From Branchiostoma floridae (lineage: Eukaryota > Chordata > Leptocardii > Amphioxiformes > Branchiostomatidae), in the NCBI RefSeq assembly GCF_000003815.2, contig NC_049992.1, forward strand, positions 8,637,283 through 8,701,282: 64,000 nt of DNA, read 5' to 3'. How positions within the stretch are numbered: the first letter of the stretch is position 1; the number at the start of each line of letters is the position of its first letter. A model generated the notes under the pieces. The model was given only the letters and a program-made list of their open reading frames with translations. It was not told the origin of the DNA and searched no databases. Made by a program: the position numbers and the translations under genes. This document shows positions 39,931-50,265 of this stretch, one piece after another.

Positions 39931-42681
39931 TGTACAAATATAGTACAGTTCCTCCACATACAATTTGTTATTCTTAACTTTGCAAAATATACCAGTTTTA
40001 CATGTAAGCTTTCTAGTGGATTTTTCAACAGTAATACTAGAAACATGAACAGGAAATATGATATGCTTGGAAAACCCAATGGAGACACTGAAAAACTAAA
40101 TTCAAGATCTTACTACACTACAGTACAGAGGATGGTAATATTTTAGTGTAGAAAATAGATATTAGGAACAAAATAACTGGTTACTACAGATCAGGTCCGT
40201 AGAATATGCTTTCTTTTATGACTAGAACAGGAAACGGCCACAGATTGCTGTAAATACCAAATTTGGCTCTATCTGTTTATCCTCATCAACTGGTATCACA
40301 AGACTAACTGTCAGCTTGTTCTGAAAGATGTCTCTGCTTCAAATGTGTTACATCATAGTTTAAAAATGCTCATAACTTACAAGTCATAATCATATCGGTG
40401 ACTCAGATGCATCGCCAGAAGGATTGTTTGAGTTTGAGTCACAAGGTACTCTAGTTTGCGCTTCGTCCTTTGAGTCTGAGATGCACAATTTTCACTGAAC
40501 GTGTACAGTACGGATTCCATATTTGTGATTTTCTTCAACAATTTGAAATACGGATGTCTACAAACTCTACTTGCTGAAATAGTATCATGTTTTGCTTCAT
40601 CATGAGGCTGATGCAGAAACACAGCAGAAAAGAAACTGCTAATAGGGAAGGCACCACTGACTTCATTCACAAACTGATACCGTAAGAAACTACAAGTATG
40701 AGAGACTTGTGGTAGCAACATAGCGTTTGTACCACAACAGTTTAGATTTCAGTAGTTTGTTAATACTATTATTCATTTTCACCAACACGGGATATTTTAT
40801 ACTTGTAGTGATTCAGATGCTTCTTTCTCCTAGTCTTGAAACAAACCTTAGCAGTGAGGCGAACACAGCAGCAGCATTCTCGTTTTCTTCTCATTATGCT
40901 AACAAAATTAGCCACAACACTGTCAACAGCTTGGTAAATCTTTTTTTAGAGCTATATGCTCCCTCAAAAAAAAATTCACCCCATTGCAAGACTGAACAGC
41001 ACTACAGCATGACTTGTAGTCTTTCAAAGCTTTTTGGTAGCTGTAAGTATTTTCTCACTTATTCTTATAATCACTTGTTCTGGATACACAGAAGTCAGAC
41101 AGCAATGTGATGAAATGTACTTTGTGTAATGTATTTTGTGTAAAGTGTAAGTCATTTCTGTGTGGATGTTTCTGTGTTGTATAAAATCCCAAATCATTTG
41201 CTATGATCATTGCAGCCGGAAAAGAGTACAATTGTTCTGTGGACGTACCATCTTCTTCAAAAGACATGGGTGTATGCTTCATGTATTTTAGATATGTGTA
41301 TTTTACATAAAAAAATGCCATGTGACATCTAAAGTACCTAATGTTTTACCTTTCTAACATGGGCTTTGTTCTCTTTTTGCGTAAAAAAAACTATCGTGGA
41401 AAGCATACATTTACAATCTTTCCTCGTTTTCATTGTCTGTATTTGTCATGTATTTGTGTCTTTTGATTCGCCAATATATAGTTGTCTGCAAACTTGCCTG
41501 TGAATACATACTTTGCTTCTCTGAACAATACACACATTGTGAAAATCTACATCATAATGTCTACAAGTTAGTGGTAAGACTGCTTGCAATGGACTTTGCA
41601 ACACTGTTAGTTTTTGTTAAGTGTTTCATCAGAGCAAATCAAATACCTGGTGGACAAATACATCTTCCTTGGTGTCATCCCTGGAAAGTGAAGAAAAAAG
41701 ACAAACTATTGTCAACAGCAAAATAACACTTCATACATTACCATGGAGTCAGACAAAAGGTCACAAAGGTCAAGCCCCAATGTCTGGGTCTCTGGGACCT
41801 TTCCGTTTTCCTCTTGCGTTTTTAGTAAAAGAACTAAGGTTTATCTTACAGGAAAAGTAATCACAAATACAGCTATTGTTCTCGAAAACGATTTAGGAAA
41901 ATTACACCAACTGTTTCAACGATTTCGTGTGTGTTGCCAAGCTAGTCGTGGAAGTAGATCAAGTTTCAAGTTCGGGTTTGGATCTGGCAAGAGTTACGAA
42001 TGGCAAACGCAGTACATCTAGCGTTTTCTTTCTCAGAAAGTCAGATTCGTCAAATTTTAGTTAAAGGGTTTCGTCAAATTATTACTATTGTACATGAAAT
42101 AGAAGATTTCGTATCCATTAAAATATATACACCCATGTTATTCAAATATAATAAATTTAGAAATTCTTTCTAAAACGATAGGAATTGGGAGTATAATATT
42201 CTATTCGTTCCATCCAAAATAACAGAATATTGAGACCGTAACATGGTAACACATACGTTCGTCAGCTAAGAAAACAATGGAGGCAACAGCCTCGTGGCGT
42301 GGCGTGTTGTTTGGTTATTTTTTTATTCTAGCCTGTACTCCAGTCGCCATAACTTTTTTTCTACCCGGCCCTTTGGAGCTCACCTATTGATGAAGCCATA
42401 GCCGTTCCTAACGTTGAACCATTTGACCGTTCCTCGCACTCCTGTGGCTGTAGGGGAAGACAGAAAAACAATGAGCGGGGAAGATTGCCCCTAGCCAGAC
42501 TGCAAGTCCAAGGCCAAAACGAGGGGGTTGGCGAAGCGGAAGTGGGAGACCATGTCGCATGCCACGACCTACCGACCCTTTCGAACCGGATTTCAGACAC
42601 TAAAATACCGTCTTTACCGAGAACGGTTTTCTCCTTCTTCGGCTCCTGGTTGACCTCGGGCTTCTCTTCGGCGTCCGTCAT
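14893..42681 (-). CDS. YBX1: Y-box cold-shock-domain protein (YBX1/2/3 orthologue)
   Basis: Ten coding exons, right to left: 42618-42681, 42384-42447, 41647-41680, 20457-20546, 18712-18868, 18102-18286, 17279-17388, 16560-16683, 15644-15706 and 14893-14958. They join in phase to 318 aa (human YBX1 324). Residues 22-84 are the cold-shock domain: [16 protein letters not shown] holds the RNP1 core, and DVFVHQ, ending on the exon 3/4 junction, holds RNP2. Residues 85-276 alternate arginine-rich ([21 protein letters not shown]) and acidic blocks, the nucleic-acid and protein binding tail typical of Y-box proteins; the end is acidic with Ser/Pro/Lys. Y-box proteins package mRNA in the cytoplasm, control translation and stability, and bind inverted CCAAT DNA. 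The exon 7 donor (GTCGGC) is weak but fixed by phase. An upstream in-frame ATG at 42880-42882 would add 67 unconserved residues. This is a single pre-duplication family member, so the symbol could equally be YBX2 or YBX3. Confidence 0.96.
17036..17262 (+). pseudogene. Fossil 3' end of a LINE ORF2 in YBX intron 7
   Basis: Plus-strand frames read [10 protein letters not shown], the conserved C-terminal motif of many non-LTR retrotransposon ORF2 proteins, then after a one-base frame shift near 17105 continue [15 protein letters not shown] and [16 protein letters not shown] to a stop at about 17242. An AAGTAAGTAAGTA tail follows, as at the 3' end of a LINE. Antisense to YBX; the tail ends about 16 bp from the donor of YBX exon 7. 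Confidence 0.65.
17747..18096. mobile_element. hAT-like MITE (350 bp) inserted on the YBX exon 6 splice donor
   Basis: Termini TAATGCTGTGTACC and GTACACAGCCCTA, matching the hAT-like element at 52729-54252. A perfect 8-bp target duplication CTTACATC flanks it at 17739-17746 and 18097-18104. On the YBX strand that duplication is GATGTAAG, that is the last codon of exon 6 plus the donor GTAAG. The element's own first T supplies position +6. Confidence 0.85.
19075..19563. mobile_element. MITE family A, complete copy (489 bp) in YBX intron 4
   Basis: Starts TACAGTCAAACCTGCCC and ends GGGCAGGTTTGACTGTA, perfect inverted termini with TA at the outer edges, consistent with a TA target duplication of Tc1/mariner type. 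The interior repeats GGTCGCT and AGGTGGTCG motifs. No coding capacity. Same family as 1-199 and 57668-58150. Confidence 0.8.
20324..20372. repeat. Small dispersed repeat TATAGCCGGTATAACTGCC
   Basis: The motif (T)CTGTATCT(n)TATAG followed by GCGGTATAACCGCC-like and GGCGTAACAC words occurs here, at 63754-63801 and, weaker, at 12060-12111. Confidence 0.5.
20655..20815. repeat. Low-complexity TATGTACATG/TGCATGTG tract
   Basis: Irregular array of GTATATGTGCATGTGCAT-type words; it accounts for the overlapping short frames here on both strands. Confidence 0.8.
26671..27130. repeat. Diverged tandem duplication (2 x about 230 bp) in YBX intron 3
   Basis: Copies at 26671-26900 and 26901-27130 share, in order, TACATGAC, TAATAGAAGAGGCACCTGT, AAAACTCAAGA, GGTCACTTCTAT, GGATGGCAGGGCAG (first copy GAATGGCAGGGCAG), ATCCACAATACC and CTTCTATTGGCTGT. 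Neither contains an open frame or known motif. Confidence 0.75.
31360..31412. repeat. Dispersed short repeat family F, reversed fragment
   Basis: AGCTACTCAAGCAACTGG followed by GATTTTGGAAACGGTCAG, the reverse of the core of 10262-10405. One of the few repeats seen in the central YBX intron. Confidence 0.6.
39476..39927. repeat. 84-bp direct duplication flanking a 270-bp inserted segment
   Basis: The segment starting GCACTACTTCATTCAAC and ending in a (TA)n run occurs at 39476-39559 and again at 39830-39927, apparently without substitutions apart from TA-run length. Between them is AT-rich DNA opening CAGAGCTCGAAATTC and carrying GGTGCACC words. Confidence 0.85.
41647..41680 (-). other. YBX1: 34-nt microexon inside the YBX cold-shock domain
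   Basis: Acceptor TTTCCAG and donor GTATTT bracket 34 nt that complete the Arg codon from exon 2 and then encode [11 protein letters not shown], ending exactly at the Gln of RNP2. The next coding exon is 21.1 kb away. Without this exon the cold-shock domain lacks RNP2 and the frame breaks, so it is presumably constitutive. Found by looking for the missing domain segment; both phases fit exactly. Confidence 0.95.
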
Positions 42682-42684
42682 GTT

Positions 42685-42920
42685 GTTCTGCGGTGGTGTG
42701 GCCGGTGTATCGGCGGTGCCTCGCTCGGTGGTGTCACGACTCTTCCACGCTGTTCTTCCTCGCGCTTTGTTCTCCTCGCTGTGATGGCTGAGCTGCACGC
42801 TGCGCCGCCGGCCCAGGGGCACCACGGGAGAGAGCCTCCCATTGGTCCAGCGCAACCTAGTTAACACATCGCGCGCGCCCATTGGTCCGTTTGAAATGAG
42901 TTATTTTCGCGCGTTTTCCT
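42685..42920 (-). promoter_or_regulatory. YBX promoter with two inverted CCAAT boxes
   Basis: Just upstream of the YBX start, the 11-mer CCCATTGGTCC occurs twice, with ATTGG cores at 42841-42845 and 42881-42885, exactly 40 bp apart. In the direction of YBX transcription these read CCAAT. A TTTTCGCGCG stretch at 42905-42914 resembles an E2F site. The region is GC- and CpG-rich and lacks a TATA box. CCAAT boxes are NF-Y sites; the inverted CCAAT is also the classical Y-box. The assignment as promoter is by position. Confidence 0.55.
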
Positions 42921-42921
42921 C

Positions 42922-43919
42922 GTTGGTCTGAAAGTTTGCAGCTGACGCGTGGGAAGGCCCACAATGCATTGTAGAGTGGATGCGATTCACACACAGAAAC
43001 ATGAGAAACATGTCAAGACTTTGAGAAACAAAATTACTACCGTCGTTGAAGTTTAGCTTCATGTTTCGTTCGAAAGAGCCATCTATGAACAGGACGCGAA
43101 CTAATGCTGTAACAACAAGTAGTAGGCATCCTTCCATCTTTCCAGAGGAAAGAGGAAGATTATTAAACATCAAAATACAATCGTAATTGCATACCTGGGC
43201 AAGTCTGCACATGTTCATAAAAGTTTCAAATAATGTTCGTCCTGAGAAATTTTCGAAGTATTTTTTCGAAAAATCTCCTATGTTTTCACGTGATTCAATC
43301 TTTTAAAAAAAATATGCAAGTGTTGTGTCATCTCTGAAAACATGTACATACATATGATGGCGTCAAATAAGACCAGGATATTAGGTCATTACCTTTTAAA
43401 ACAGGAACATGCAAACATCCATTCTGTCGAACTTATATGCATAAAGCTGCAATAAAGGACTTAATTCATTCTTTCAGTCTACGAGGAAACATAACACCTG
43501 TTGTCAGGGATGCTTTCTATTTTGAGCTTACTCGCGCCGTCTCTGCATTCTCAGTGGCACCGTACATCATTAGCACAATGAACCCGAACATACTAGTATA
43601 TACGTAGGGTAGAAAGGATGGATATTATGTGCGACATCTACAATTTGCCCTGACCCAAAATATGACCCCAAAACTCTCCGTTCAGGAATGATACGCGGTC
43701 CGCCACCAACTGCCAATTACCTGAAATCTCGCGCGGTATTTCTTTGGATTTGATCCAAGTTCTAGAGAGCGTCGCTAGGAGGCTCTTGGCAGCTGCACGT
43801 TTTACTTTTGTTCAGTTTTCATTGACTCAGACAGTGGAGTTACCATTTATAATGGGTGTGCCCGGATAGTGAGTCATCTCATATTAATGTCACTGTTGAG
43901 TCATTTTTGATGACACCTG

Positions 43920-43920
<1 letters not shown>
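42922..43920. other. Upstream flank of YBX, no gene seen
   Basis: Mixed-composition DNA with short frames only. It may include the upstream part of the YBX promoter; a CACGTG lies at about 43288. Confidence 0.4.

Positions 43921-43922
<2 letters not shown>

Positions 43923-43992
<70 letters not shown>
43923..43992. repeat. (GT)n microsatellite, about 35 units
   Basis: Uninterrupted TG dinucleotides in the long YBX/eIF5A intergenic interval; the run of Cys-Val codons read across it is an artefact. Confidence 0.98.
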
Positions 43993-43995
<3 letters not shown>

Positions 43996-44628
43996 TTCTG
44001 TCAGCCATACGCTTAACTCAGATCGTCACTTGCCATAACGTACAAACTTAGCGGGTCATAGATATTCGCAGCATGGGCATAGTAAAAGAAAAAGCCTGCA
44101 TCTAGTGTTCAAAGAATAGTAGTAAATGTTGGCCTAATTGGGATAAATTAATTGCCGGAGGTAGTAGATCACTAGCGAAATGTGCACCCTATTCAACGTC
44201 TATCCAGGCATTCCGATGCCAGGCTATTCTTTCAGCGTCATAATGCGTCTGGTAGTGGTAGAGGCTTAGTAGAAACATCAATGTTCCATTTATGGACTGC
44301 CATTTGAACGCATGAACAGTTTTCAGAACCGGTTTCGCATCTCCACCCACCCCCGAGTCTGTGTCACGAATACCTTCTGTTACTTGTAGCAAAACTAGTT
44401 ATGACAATTATTTATGTGAAAATTTCATAACTGAACTTCAATCGTCCTCTACTGTCCAAACCTGTCGAAGACAAATGATGAATATTGATCAGCAATCACT
44501 TCAGATTTATTGAATAAAAGATTATCCTTGACAGTTCATTGATAAGCCATAGCATGGCCGAAAAGAACGAAAAGTGCAGCAGCTATGACAGGTAAACTTT
44601 TCTCTTCAGATTTTGTTTGTGCATGTGA

Positions 44629-44643
44629 CCGGGGGGGGGGGGG
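44629..44643. repeat. G homopolymer run
   Basis: A run of G (about 12-14 long, preceded by ACC) between YBX and eIF5A; its length is prone to sequencing error. Confidence 0.85.
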
Positions 44644-44649
44644 AGAATT

Positions 44650-45380
44650 CTATTAACATTTGTGGATGAGAGAAGGTTGCAAAGTTGATGAGAGAGGTTG
44701 AAGTTTGTTTTTTTGTTTTTTTTTTGTTTTTGTTCTTTACCAACATTTGCCTCATTAGTATTCCTGACATGAGCCAGTGTAACTAGATCTTACTACTTTA
44801 TTATTATTTTCAGATAGTGTAGTGTGGTTGTTTGGTGTCTCTCCATGGCCAGGATTGCTCCATCGGCCAGTCCTATTGTGTAATGCTTTTAGTCTAAATG
44901 TGTTGATGAGAGAGATTGAAAAAGAGGAAGTCTATTCGATTACCAACAATTGTGCAACCTACATCGGCTACATATAGCGGTGAGAAGCAGAACTCCAGTG
45001 AGAAGCGCTGAAGACGGTGTCTGAGTGAGAGACATTGAAACGTAAACATGTAAGTACCTGCTGGTTGTGTAAAAAGAATTCTCCTGTATCCTATGTATAT
45101 TCTACCAACCTGATGAAACTATTTTCGGAAATTGTGCAACAGTTTGGCAAATATTTGGTGAAGTCGCTATATGTTGCTCAAGAATTGCTTCACTGACCTG
45201 TATTATGCAATGTGTCAAAGAGAGAGATTGTCAAAGAGGAAGTTTGTTCGATCGTTACCGTGTACACGTGTAATTTGTATTCGCAGTGAGTGTGGTCTGT
45301 GTGGTCGCTAGGTGTCGCTCCAGGATTGCCTCATCATCGTTTCCTGTGATGCAATGCCTCATGGCGGGAGCAATTCTCGA
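44650..45380. repeat. Three diverged tandem copies in the presumed eIF5A upstream region
   Basis: Related segments end at about 44891, 45219 and 45363: each has a TTGGTG/CGCTA.. lead, then GGATTGC.CAT or GAATTGCTTCA, then CCTGT or CCTAT, then ATGCAATG or GTAATGC. The first two are followed by GAGAGATTG and AAAGAGGAAGT and TTCGAT. Candidate splice donors lie at 45050 and 45465. Whether these are promoter or untranslated-exon duplications is unknown. Confidence 0.45.
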
Positions 45381-48084
45381 TACCCCCTCTAAAGCACATT
45401 GGTGGCCATGAGTCAGCGCGCAGGCGCTCTCCGAGCCTCTTACTTGCGCCAGCCAAGTCACATGTAAGCAGCTCTCTCTTTCTTAGCATATTTTGACGTG
45501 TTTAGCCCGTTATCCCTTACGATGTTTTACCCCGCTTTCCGCTGACTAGTTCGTAGTTACCATAAGGTGATATTTGTGGAATTTTGTAGGTTTTAAACGT
45601 CTTGGGGGAAAGTTTTTCAACTTTCGGTGATCGCTGTTTCATTGTAGAGCCAGCGGCCATGTTGGTTCACCCCTGGCCAGGCATGGCTCCCATAGCACGG
45701 TTTTCCCGCCTTCTGCTTGCCGCAAACTCCCCGTTTTGGGCAACAACTTCGCACGATTGGTGTCAGACATGCGATAATCTGGGAAGCGTGATATTTAGGG
45801 GCTTGTTGGACGTACGGACGTGGGATGAGAAAGTTGAGGGTGTTAGTCTCGCCGGTGTGCTGGTGAACCGGATTGTGGGGAACAGTTGGGGGGCCTCGCT
45901 GGGGCGGCCAGGGTGTGACCACACACCTTCTCCGCGAACTGACTCGCCATGAACTTGTATTCTAAGCCTCGCCTTAATTTTTCAGACGTGTACAAGGCAT
46001 TGTGTCTGTGGGATCTATGTATCTTTTTGTTTGAGAACCAAGACTATGATATCCGGCTGTTATGTGGCATGTGCATCCAGGTTTCAATCTGCTGGGTTGA
46101 CCTTTGACACTACCAAGATTTGCTATCGTATGTCAAATTTTTAGCATATTCTATAACCACAGTGTCTAAAAGAAAACATCTCTATTCCATTCAAAACTTT
46201 GAATATTCTAAGGCTATTTCAGAGTTCTGGTCAACCATGGGTCATGGTAACACAAACTTGTTCTGCATATCATTATGATGTTGTATTTCCCAACAAAAGC
46301 AAATTATTTTACTCGTAGGAAGAGTTTTGACATTCTGTTCTCTTTTTCTTCCTCTGAGAGAAAAGCAGTGGTATAGGTATCAGTGTTTACTATTTTCTTT
46401 TCGTATGTACTATGAGGAAGTTATTTTTTCCAAGAGAAGGTGAAACACCCAATACGTGCCTCAATGGACATGGCTACCATAACTATGACACACTTGAAGT
46501 TGGTTCATGGTCTAAAAAGAAAAGAAGAATGTCAAAAAATGTTACATTGATTTCTTCAGGACGGCGGTAAATAGTCGGTTTAGGCCCCAAGATGAACAGT
46601 TCAACTTTTTTACCGTGGGTGCTGTTGACTCATGCAGTCTGCACTAATTCATTTTCCTTATTCTTCAGTGTCAAAATGTTAGATTATGAAAACGAGGTAC
46701 AAGCTTTATTCTTATAGGCTTAAGCAATGTTTTCTTTTGAAGTGAGAACCGATAGATTGAATTTGGATGTCCTCAGGGATAATTATTTAAATATGGCACT
46801 TCTTTTAACTGGCATTCTACTATTTCTAGTGGTGCATCTTCAACATAAGCATTCTTCCCTATCCAAGTTGGCTGCTATAACATATTGATTTTCAATTTTA
46901 TTGGGTTTCTGTACCATTGCCATCAACTCACTATATGTATGCACTGCAAAAATTGTCGTATGATTATGATGCTAAAGAGTAAAACTGAAATGATCTGAGT
47001 GTCCCTATCTTCATTAGCATTGTTTGTTAAGAAATTGAACTGCAAGCTTTGTCAGTTCTGTGGTAGAGCTCAAAATGTCCCACTGTAGTGTAACTCGAGC
47101 TTAAACGTGAAACTGAAGGGAAATATGTGATGGACAGGCATAAAATATAACAGGGCGTTTCCCTTATATTTGGCTATGTCTTAATGCTGGTGCTGATGAA
47201 TACAATATCTAGAGACAGACATGTTGCAACATAAGCTTTGTGCAATGGCTTTTCTTCCATGAAGGTGATGATGACTCATACTTTATTTTGTAGTTGGGTA
47301 CGGACTAAAATCATACTGATAGCTGTGTGATATGAAATTGCATTTTCTTAAAGCAGAAGGCCATATTTCGTACAAAACTATTTTTTGTTGTCTTTGCAAA
47401 TGTCTGCCAACATGCACAAACTAGTCTCTGGTAAGTGGACCAATATCTACCTTTGATTAAAAAAATGCACATGTGGAAAAATTGCACTGACCCTATCGGG
47501 CAAGTCCTATAGGACGTGCACTTTCTCGCTCGGTACACAGTGTACAAAATACTTTTCTGAGCCAGGTTGCACACTGTGGAACCTGGAGCAAAAACTAGGT
47601 TGCACAACTGAATTTCAAGTTGCACCACCTACAATTTGCTAATTTCTGGAAAAACAAGGTACAATACATAACCTTTTATCATGTACTTATAACAAGCATG
47701 TTTGTTTCAAACTAAAAATCAAATAAATTGACGACAAAATCGAGTTCTGAGGCTCAAAGTCTAAGTTGCACCCTGTGCAACCTGAGTATAGAAGTAAGTT
47801 GCACAAAGCAAAAAGTGGTTGCAAGTGGGTATTTTGCACGCTGGTACTTTCACTTTTGGTTCTTTCACTTTCCTGGGGAGTTGGACTAATGGGCTTGTCT
47901 AACTCTTCAAGTCAACCAACTTAAGTCAAAGAATGAGCAGTCCACTTCTTCTGTGCTGTCACATTATGAGAAGAAAAAAAAGACTTCTCCATGGGATTAA
48001 TCTGCTACCTGGGTGAATCCAATATTCGTGAATCAAGATATGAGCAGTGTCTAAGTGTTGACACATGAGAAGTTCAGTAGGTGC
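45381..48084. other. eIF5A upstream interval, mostly featureless
   Basis: 45400-45950 is GC-richer, with several CpGs, and may include the eIF5A promoter or first exon. 46000-47440 holds nothing recognisable. 47450-47850 contains GGTTGCAC-rich repeat-like DNA and a CTATCGGGCAAG fragment of repeat family D. Confidence 0.4.
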
Positions 48085-48135
48085 AGGATTGAAGTCTACT
48101 AGCGCGATTGTCCCGGGCAAGTGAAAGTGCATGTC

Positions 48136-48563
48136 TAGGGCTGGGTATCGGTACAGCGTACCGGTACAAAACCGGTTTTTCTTATTGGACCGGTCCAGAA
48201 AAACCGGACCTGAAAAAATTAGGTAGACCGGATGTTGGACCGATTAGAAAATTAACATATTATTTTATAAGGCATTCATACGTTTTGGCGCTTGCAGTTG
48301 GAAGAAAATGACAAGAGTGAAGTAGAGTAGAGTTTATAGTAATTTCTACCAATGTTTACAGTCAATCGTACAGGTGCAGTTAGCGTTGTAGTATTTTAAA
48401 ACGCCAGTGTTATGTCTAATACTCCACCAAACAGATTTCTTTGTAGTGAAATGGACCATTGGTATTAGTCATACTGAATCTGGTTCAGGTCCGGACCTGG
48501 ACCTGATCCTCTGGACCTGAACCGGACCTGGACCTGAATTTTCTGTACCGGTACCCACCCCTA
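48136..48563. mobile_element. Non-autonomous hAT-like element (428 bp), perfect 8-bp TSD
   Basis: Starts TAGGGCTGGGTATCGGTAC and ends GTACCGGTACCCACCCCTA. Flanked by identical TGCATGTC at 48128-48135 and 48564-48571. Rich in CCGGACCTG words; no coding capacity. It interrupts a family D repeat. Relative of 59099-59548. Confidence 0.88.
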
Positions 48564-48732
48564 TGCATGTCCTACCCTACTTGTTCGATCGGGCAAGTAA
48601 AGCTGGGTTCACACGTGGTGACGTGCGTACAGAGTCCGTTTGAGGTCCGTATAGAGGTTCTAGCCTCTACCTGGCTCCACGGGTTGCTGGAAAAATATAA
48701 AATTGGACAAAAGATCGACACATATTGTGACA

Positions 48733-49770
48733 GGGCTCGAAATACACATACTAAACTTGCAATTTGCGCGTAAGTTTTGAGATTTGCACGTAAAAATATT
48801 CTGAACTTGCAATCTTGCATTTTGAAAATACCTGGCCTATAGTAAAATACTGAGGAATTAGACACCCTACTCTAAGACAGAACGACATATGGACGTCTTC
48901 TTTTTCCTTCCTTGCTTTTGCCGGTTTTTGCCTTGTTTCTCCAGTAGCTTCACTAGATGTAATCAAAATTCGCCGATTCAGCTTCAAGCTACCGATCCTC
49001 GTTGCCATCGACGCCATTATTTTGCATTTCCATTAAGATCTTGCAAATTCACATTCAGTACACATCGCGCGTATCGCGAGACTTGCACGTCATTGGTCGA
49101 TTTTCCCTAACACATGTGGACCGGCGTTCTTATTGGTGGAATGTATTACCTCTCTTCAGCTGTTTAGCATTTTTGGCGGGAACAGAGTGGCTGTAACTCG
49201 GCTTGAAACTTAAGCAATGTTTAAAAGATTACAGAGGGCCTGATAACTATTCAGGTACATGTGTATTTCGGATTTTTCAAGCATCTTTGGGGCAAAAACT
49301 GACAGTGAACCGTGGAAAAACAACAGCGAAAACGTCAGCATGATGCAACAAGACGCAAACGTAGTGGGGAGGGGGGTACTGATGCCGATTTTCCCAACAT
49401 CTCACACGGCCGCGGTGCCTTTGTTTGGCTAATGGGGATCGTCACCGGTCGTCAGTAGGTGTTATAAATAATCAAATTCGGTTTTGCTGCAAACTTACAT
49501 TCTGATTATGTGGATGTCTTTTCAAAATTTCAAGTTGTCTATATTTTTATGTGCCAATTTCTGTCCGTCAAAAGTGACAGGATAGGAAAAATTCTTATCC
49601 ATCCTGAGCAGCAACATTCCGCCAAAGGACGGAATTATGGATGCTGGCTAGATCATTGCAGTATAGACTAGTTGTATTTTGCATGTTTTTTTTTTTTCAA
49701 ATTGCACGTAAAATGTTTGCCAACTTGCAATTTTGCATGTAGCAAAAAAAAAAGTATTTCGACCCCCGTG
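48733..49770. mobile_element. Foldback hAT-like element (about 1.04 kb)
   Basis: CAGGGCTCGAAATAC at the left mirrors GTATTTCGACCCCCGTG at the right; TTGCAAT..GCACGTAAA words recur inverted near both ends, and both flanks carry TGTGACA. The interior contains repeat DNA shared with 4326-4660. No transposase recognised. Confidence 0.6.
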
Positions 49771-49969
49771 TGACATAACATCCCAGATTAGTTAGCTGCC
49801 CAGTGAGTGTGGTTTGCAACCAGCTTACGCTGGCATGTCATCTGGCTATATCAGACCAGTTTTTATTATTATTTTGATGACCTGAGGAGCCTGGTAGAGG
49901 TTAACACTTCTATACGGACTTGAATATACATATAAGCATGTGTGAACCTACCTTAAGATTCTTTCTATG

Positions 49970-50197
49970 AGTGAGATTTTGATGTACTTTTTACTCTTTG
50001 CAATCATGGAATCGAGCATTGGTCAACACAGAAAATTAGTGCCAATGATAAAAGAATTCGATTGCTGGAAGTGAAAATACATAGAAAATTGTTTTTAAAA
50101 TTTCGGCCAAGTGACAAGTTGGTTAGGGCAAGTCAAGTTTTTATGTACTTGCCCGATAGGACAAGTGAATTTTAGAAAACTTTGTCCAACCCTGAGG
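49970..50197. repeat. Repeat family D, reverse copy before the eIF5A coding start
   Basis: Shares GCTGGAAGTGAAAATAC, ACTTGCCCGATAGGACAAG and TTTGTCCAACCCTG with the reverse of 2105-2391. It ends 52 bp before the 5' UTR acceptor of eIF5A. Confidence 0.6.
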
Positions 50198-50249
50198 TGA
50201 GATTTGAGAGTGCTTTGACAGCATCTTTTTTTCCCCCTTCTTCCAACAG

Positions 50250-50265
50250 CTGACCCAGAACAACA
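50250..50265 (+). other. EIF5A: End of the eIF5A 5' UTR after a 5' UTR intron
   Basis: A strong polypyrimidine tract and acceptor (CTTCCAACAG, ending at 50249) lies 16 nt before the eIF5A ATG. The transcript therefore has at least one upstream non-coding exon. Possible donors are at 45050 (GTAAGT) and 45465 (GTAAGC), in GC-richer DNA at about 44.9-45.95 kb; which one is used cannot be decided from sequence. Confidence 0.6.

Larger units (their letters stand above)
20547..41646 (-). other. YBX intron 3 (21.1 kb), probable regulatory intron
   Basis: This single intron makes up a third of the window. From about 22 to 37 kb it is comparatively CpG-rich, holds few recognisable transposons and carries 18 CACGTG hexamers, by hand count. 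Outside that core it holds low-complexity DNA (about 20655-20815), a 230-bp tandem duplication (26671-27130), a short dispersed repeat (31360-31412) and an 84-bp duplication around an inserted segment (39476-39927). Open frames inside it, such as 34808-35311, have no recognisable domains and look like chance. No second gene is supported. Confidence 0.7.

Noticed and set aside
40727-41110. A 127-codon plus-strand frame with hydrophobic start in the YBX intron
   Set aside because: AT-rich, low-complexity, no similarity recognised and no splice or promoter support.
42361-42882. A 173-codon minus-strand frame giving YBX a longer N-terminus and a read-through of exon 1
   Set aside because: The part after residue KTVL crosses a clear splice donor (GTAAAG at 42612-42617), and the part before MTDAEEK is unconserved, Arg/Thr-rich and overlaps the CCAAT boxes; the inner ATG gives a normal-length Y-box protein.
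43856-44038. Open frame with a long Cys-Val run
   Set aside because: Direct translation of the (GT)n microsatellite.
44553-44594. A short exon-like segment beginning MAEKNEKC and ending at GTAAAC, upstream of eIF5A
   Set aside because: Joining it to the eIF5A exon at 50250 gives an immediate stop codon (AG then CTGA), so it cannot extend the protein; at best an upstream frame.
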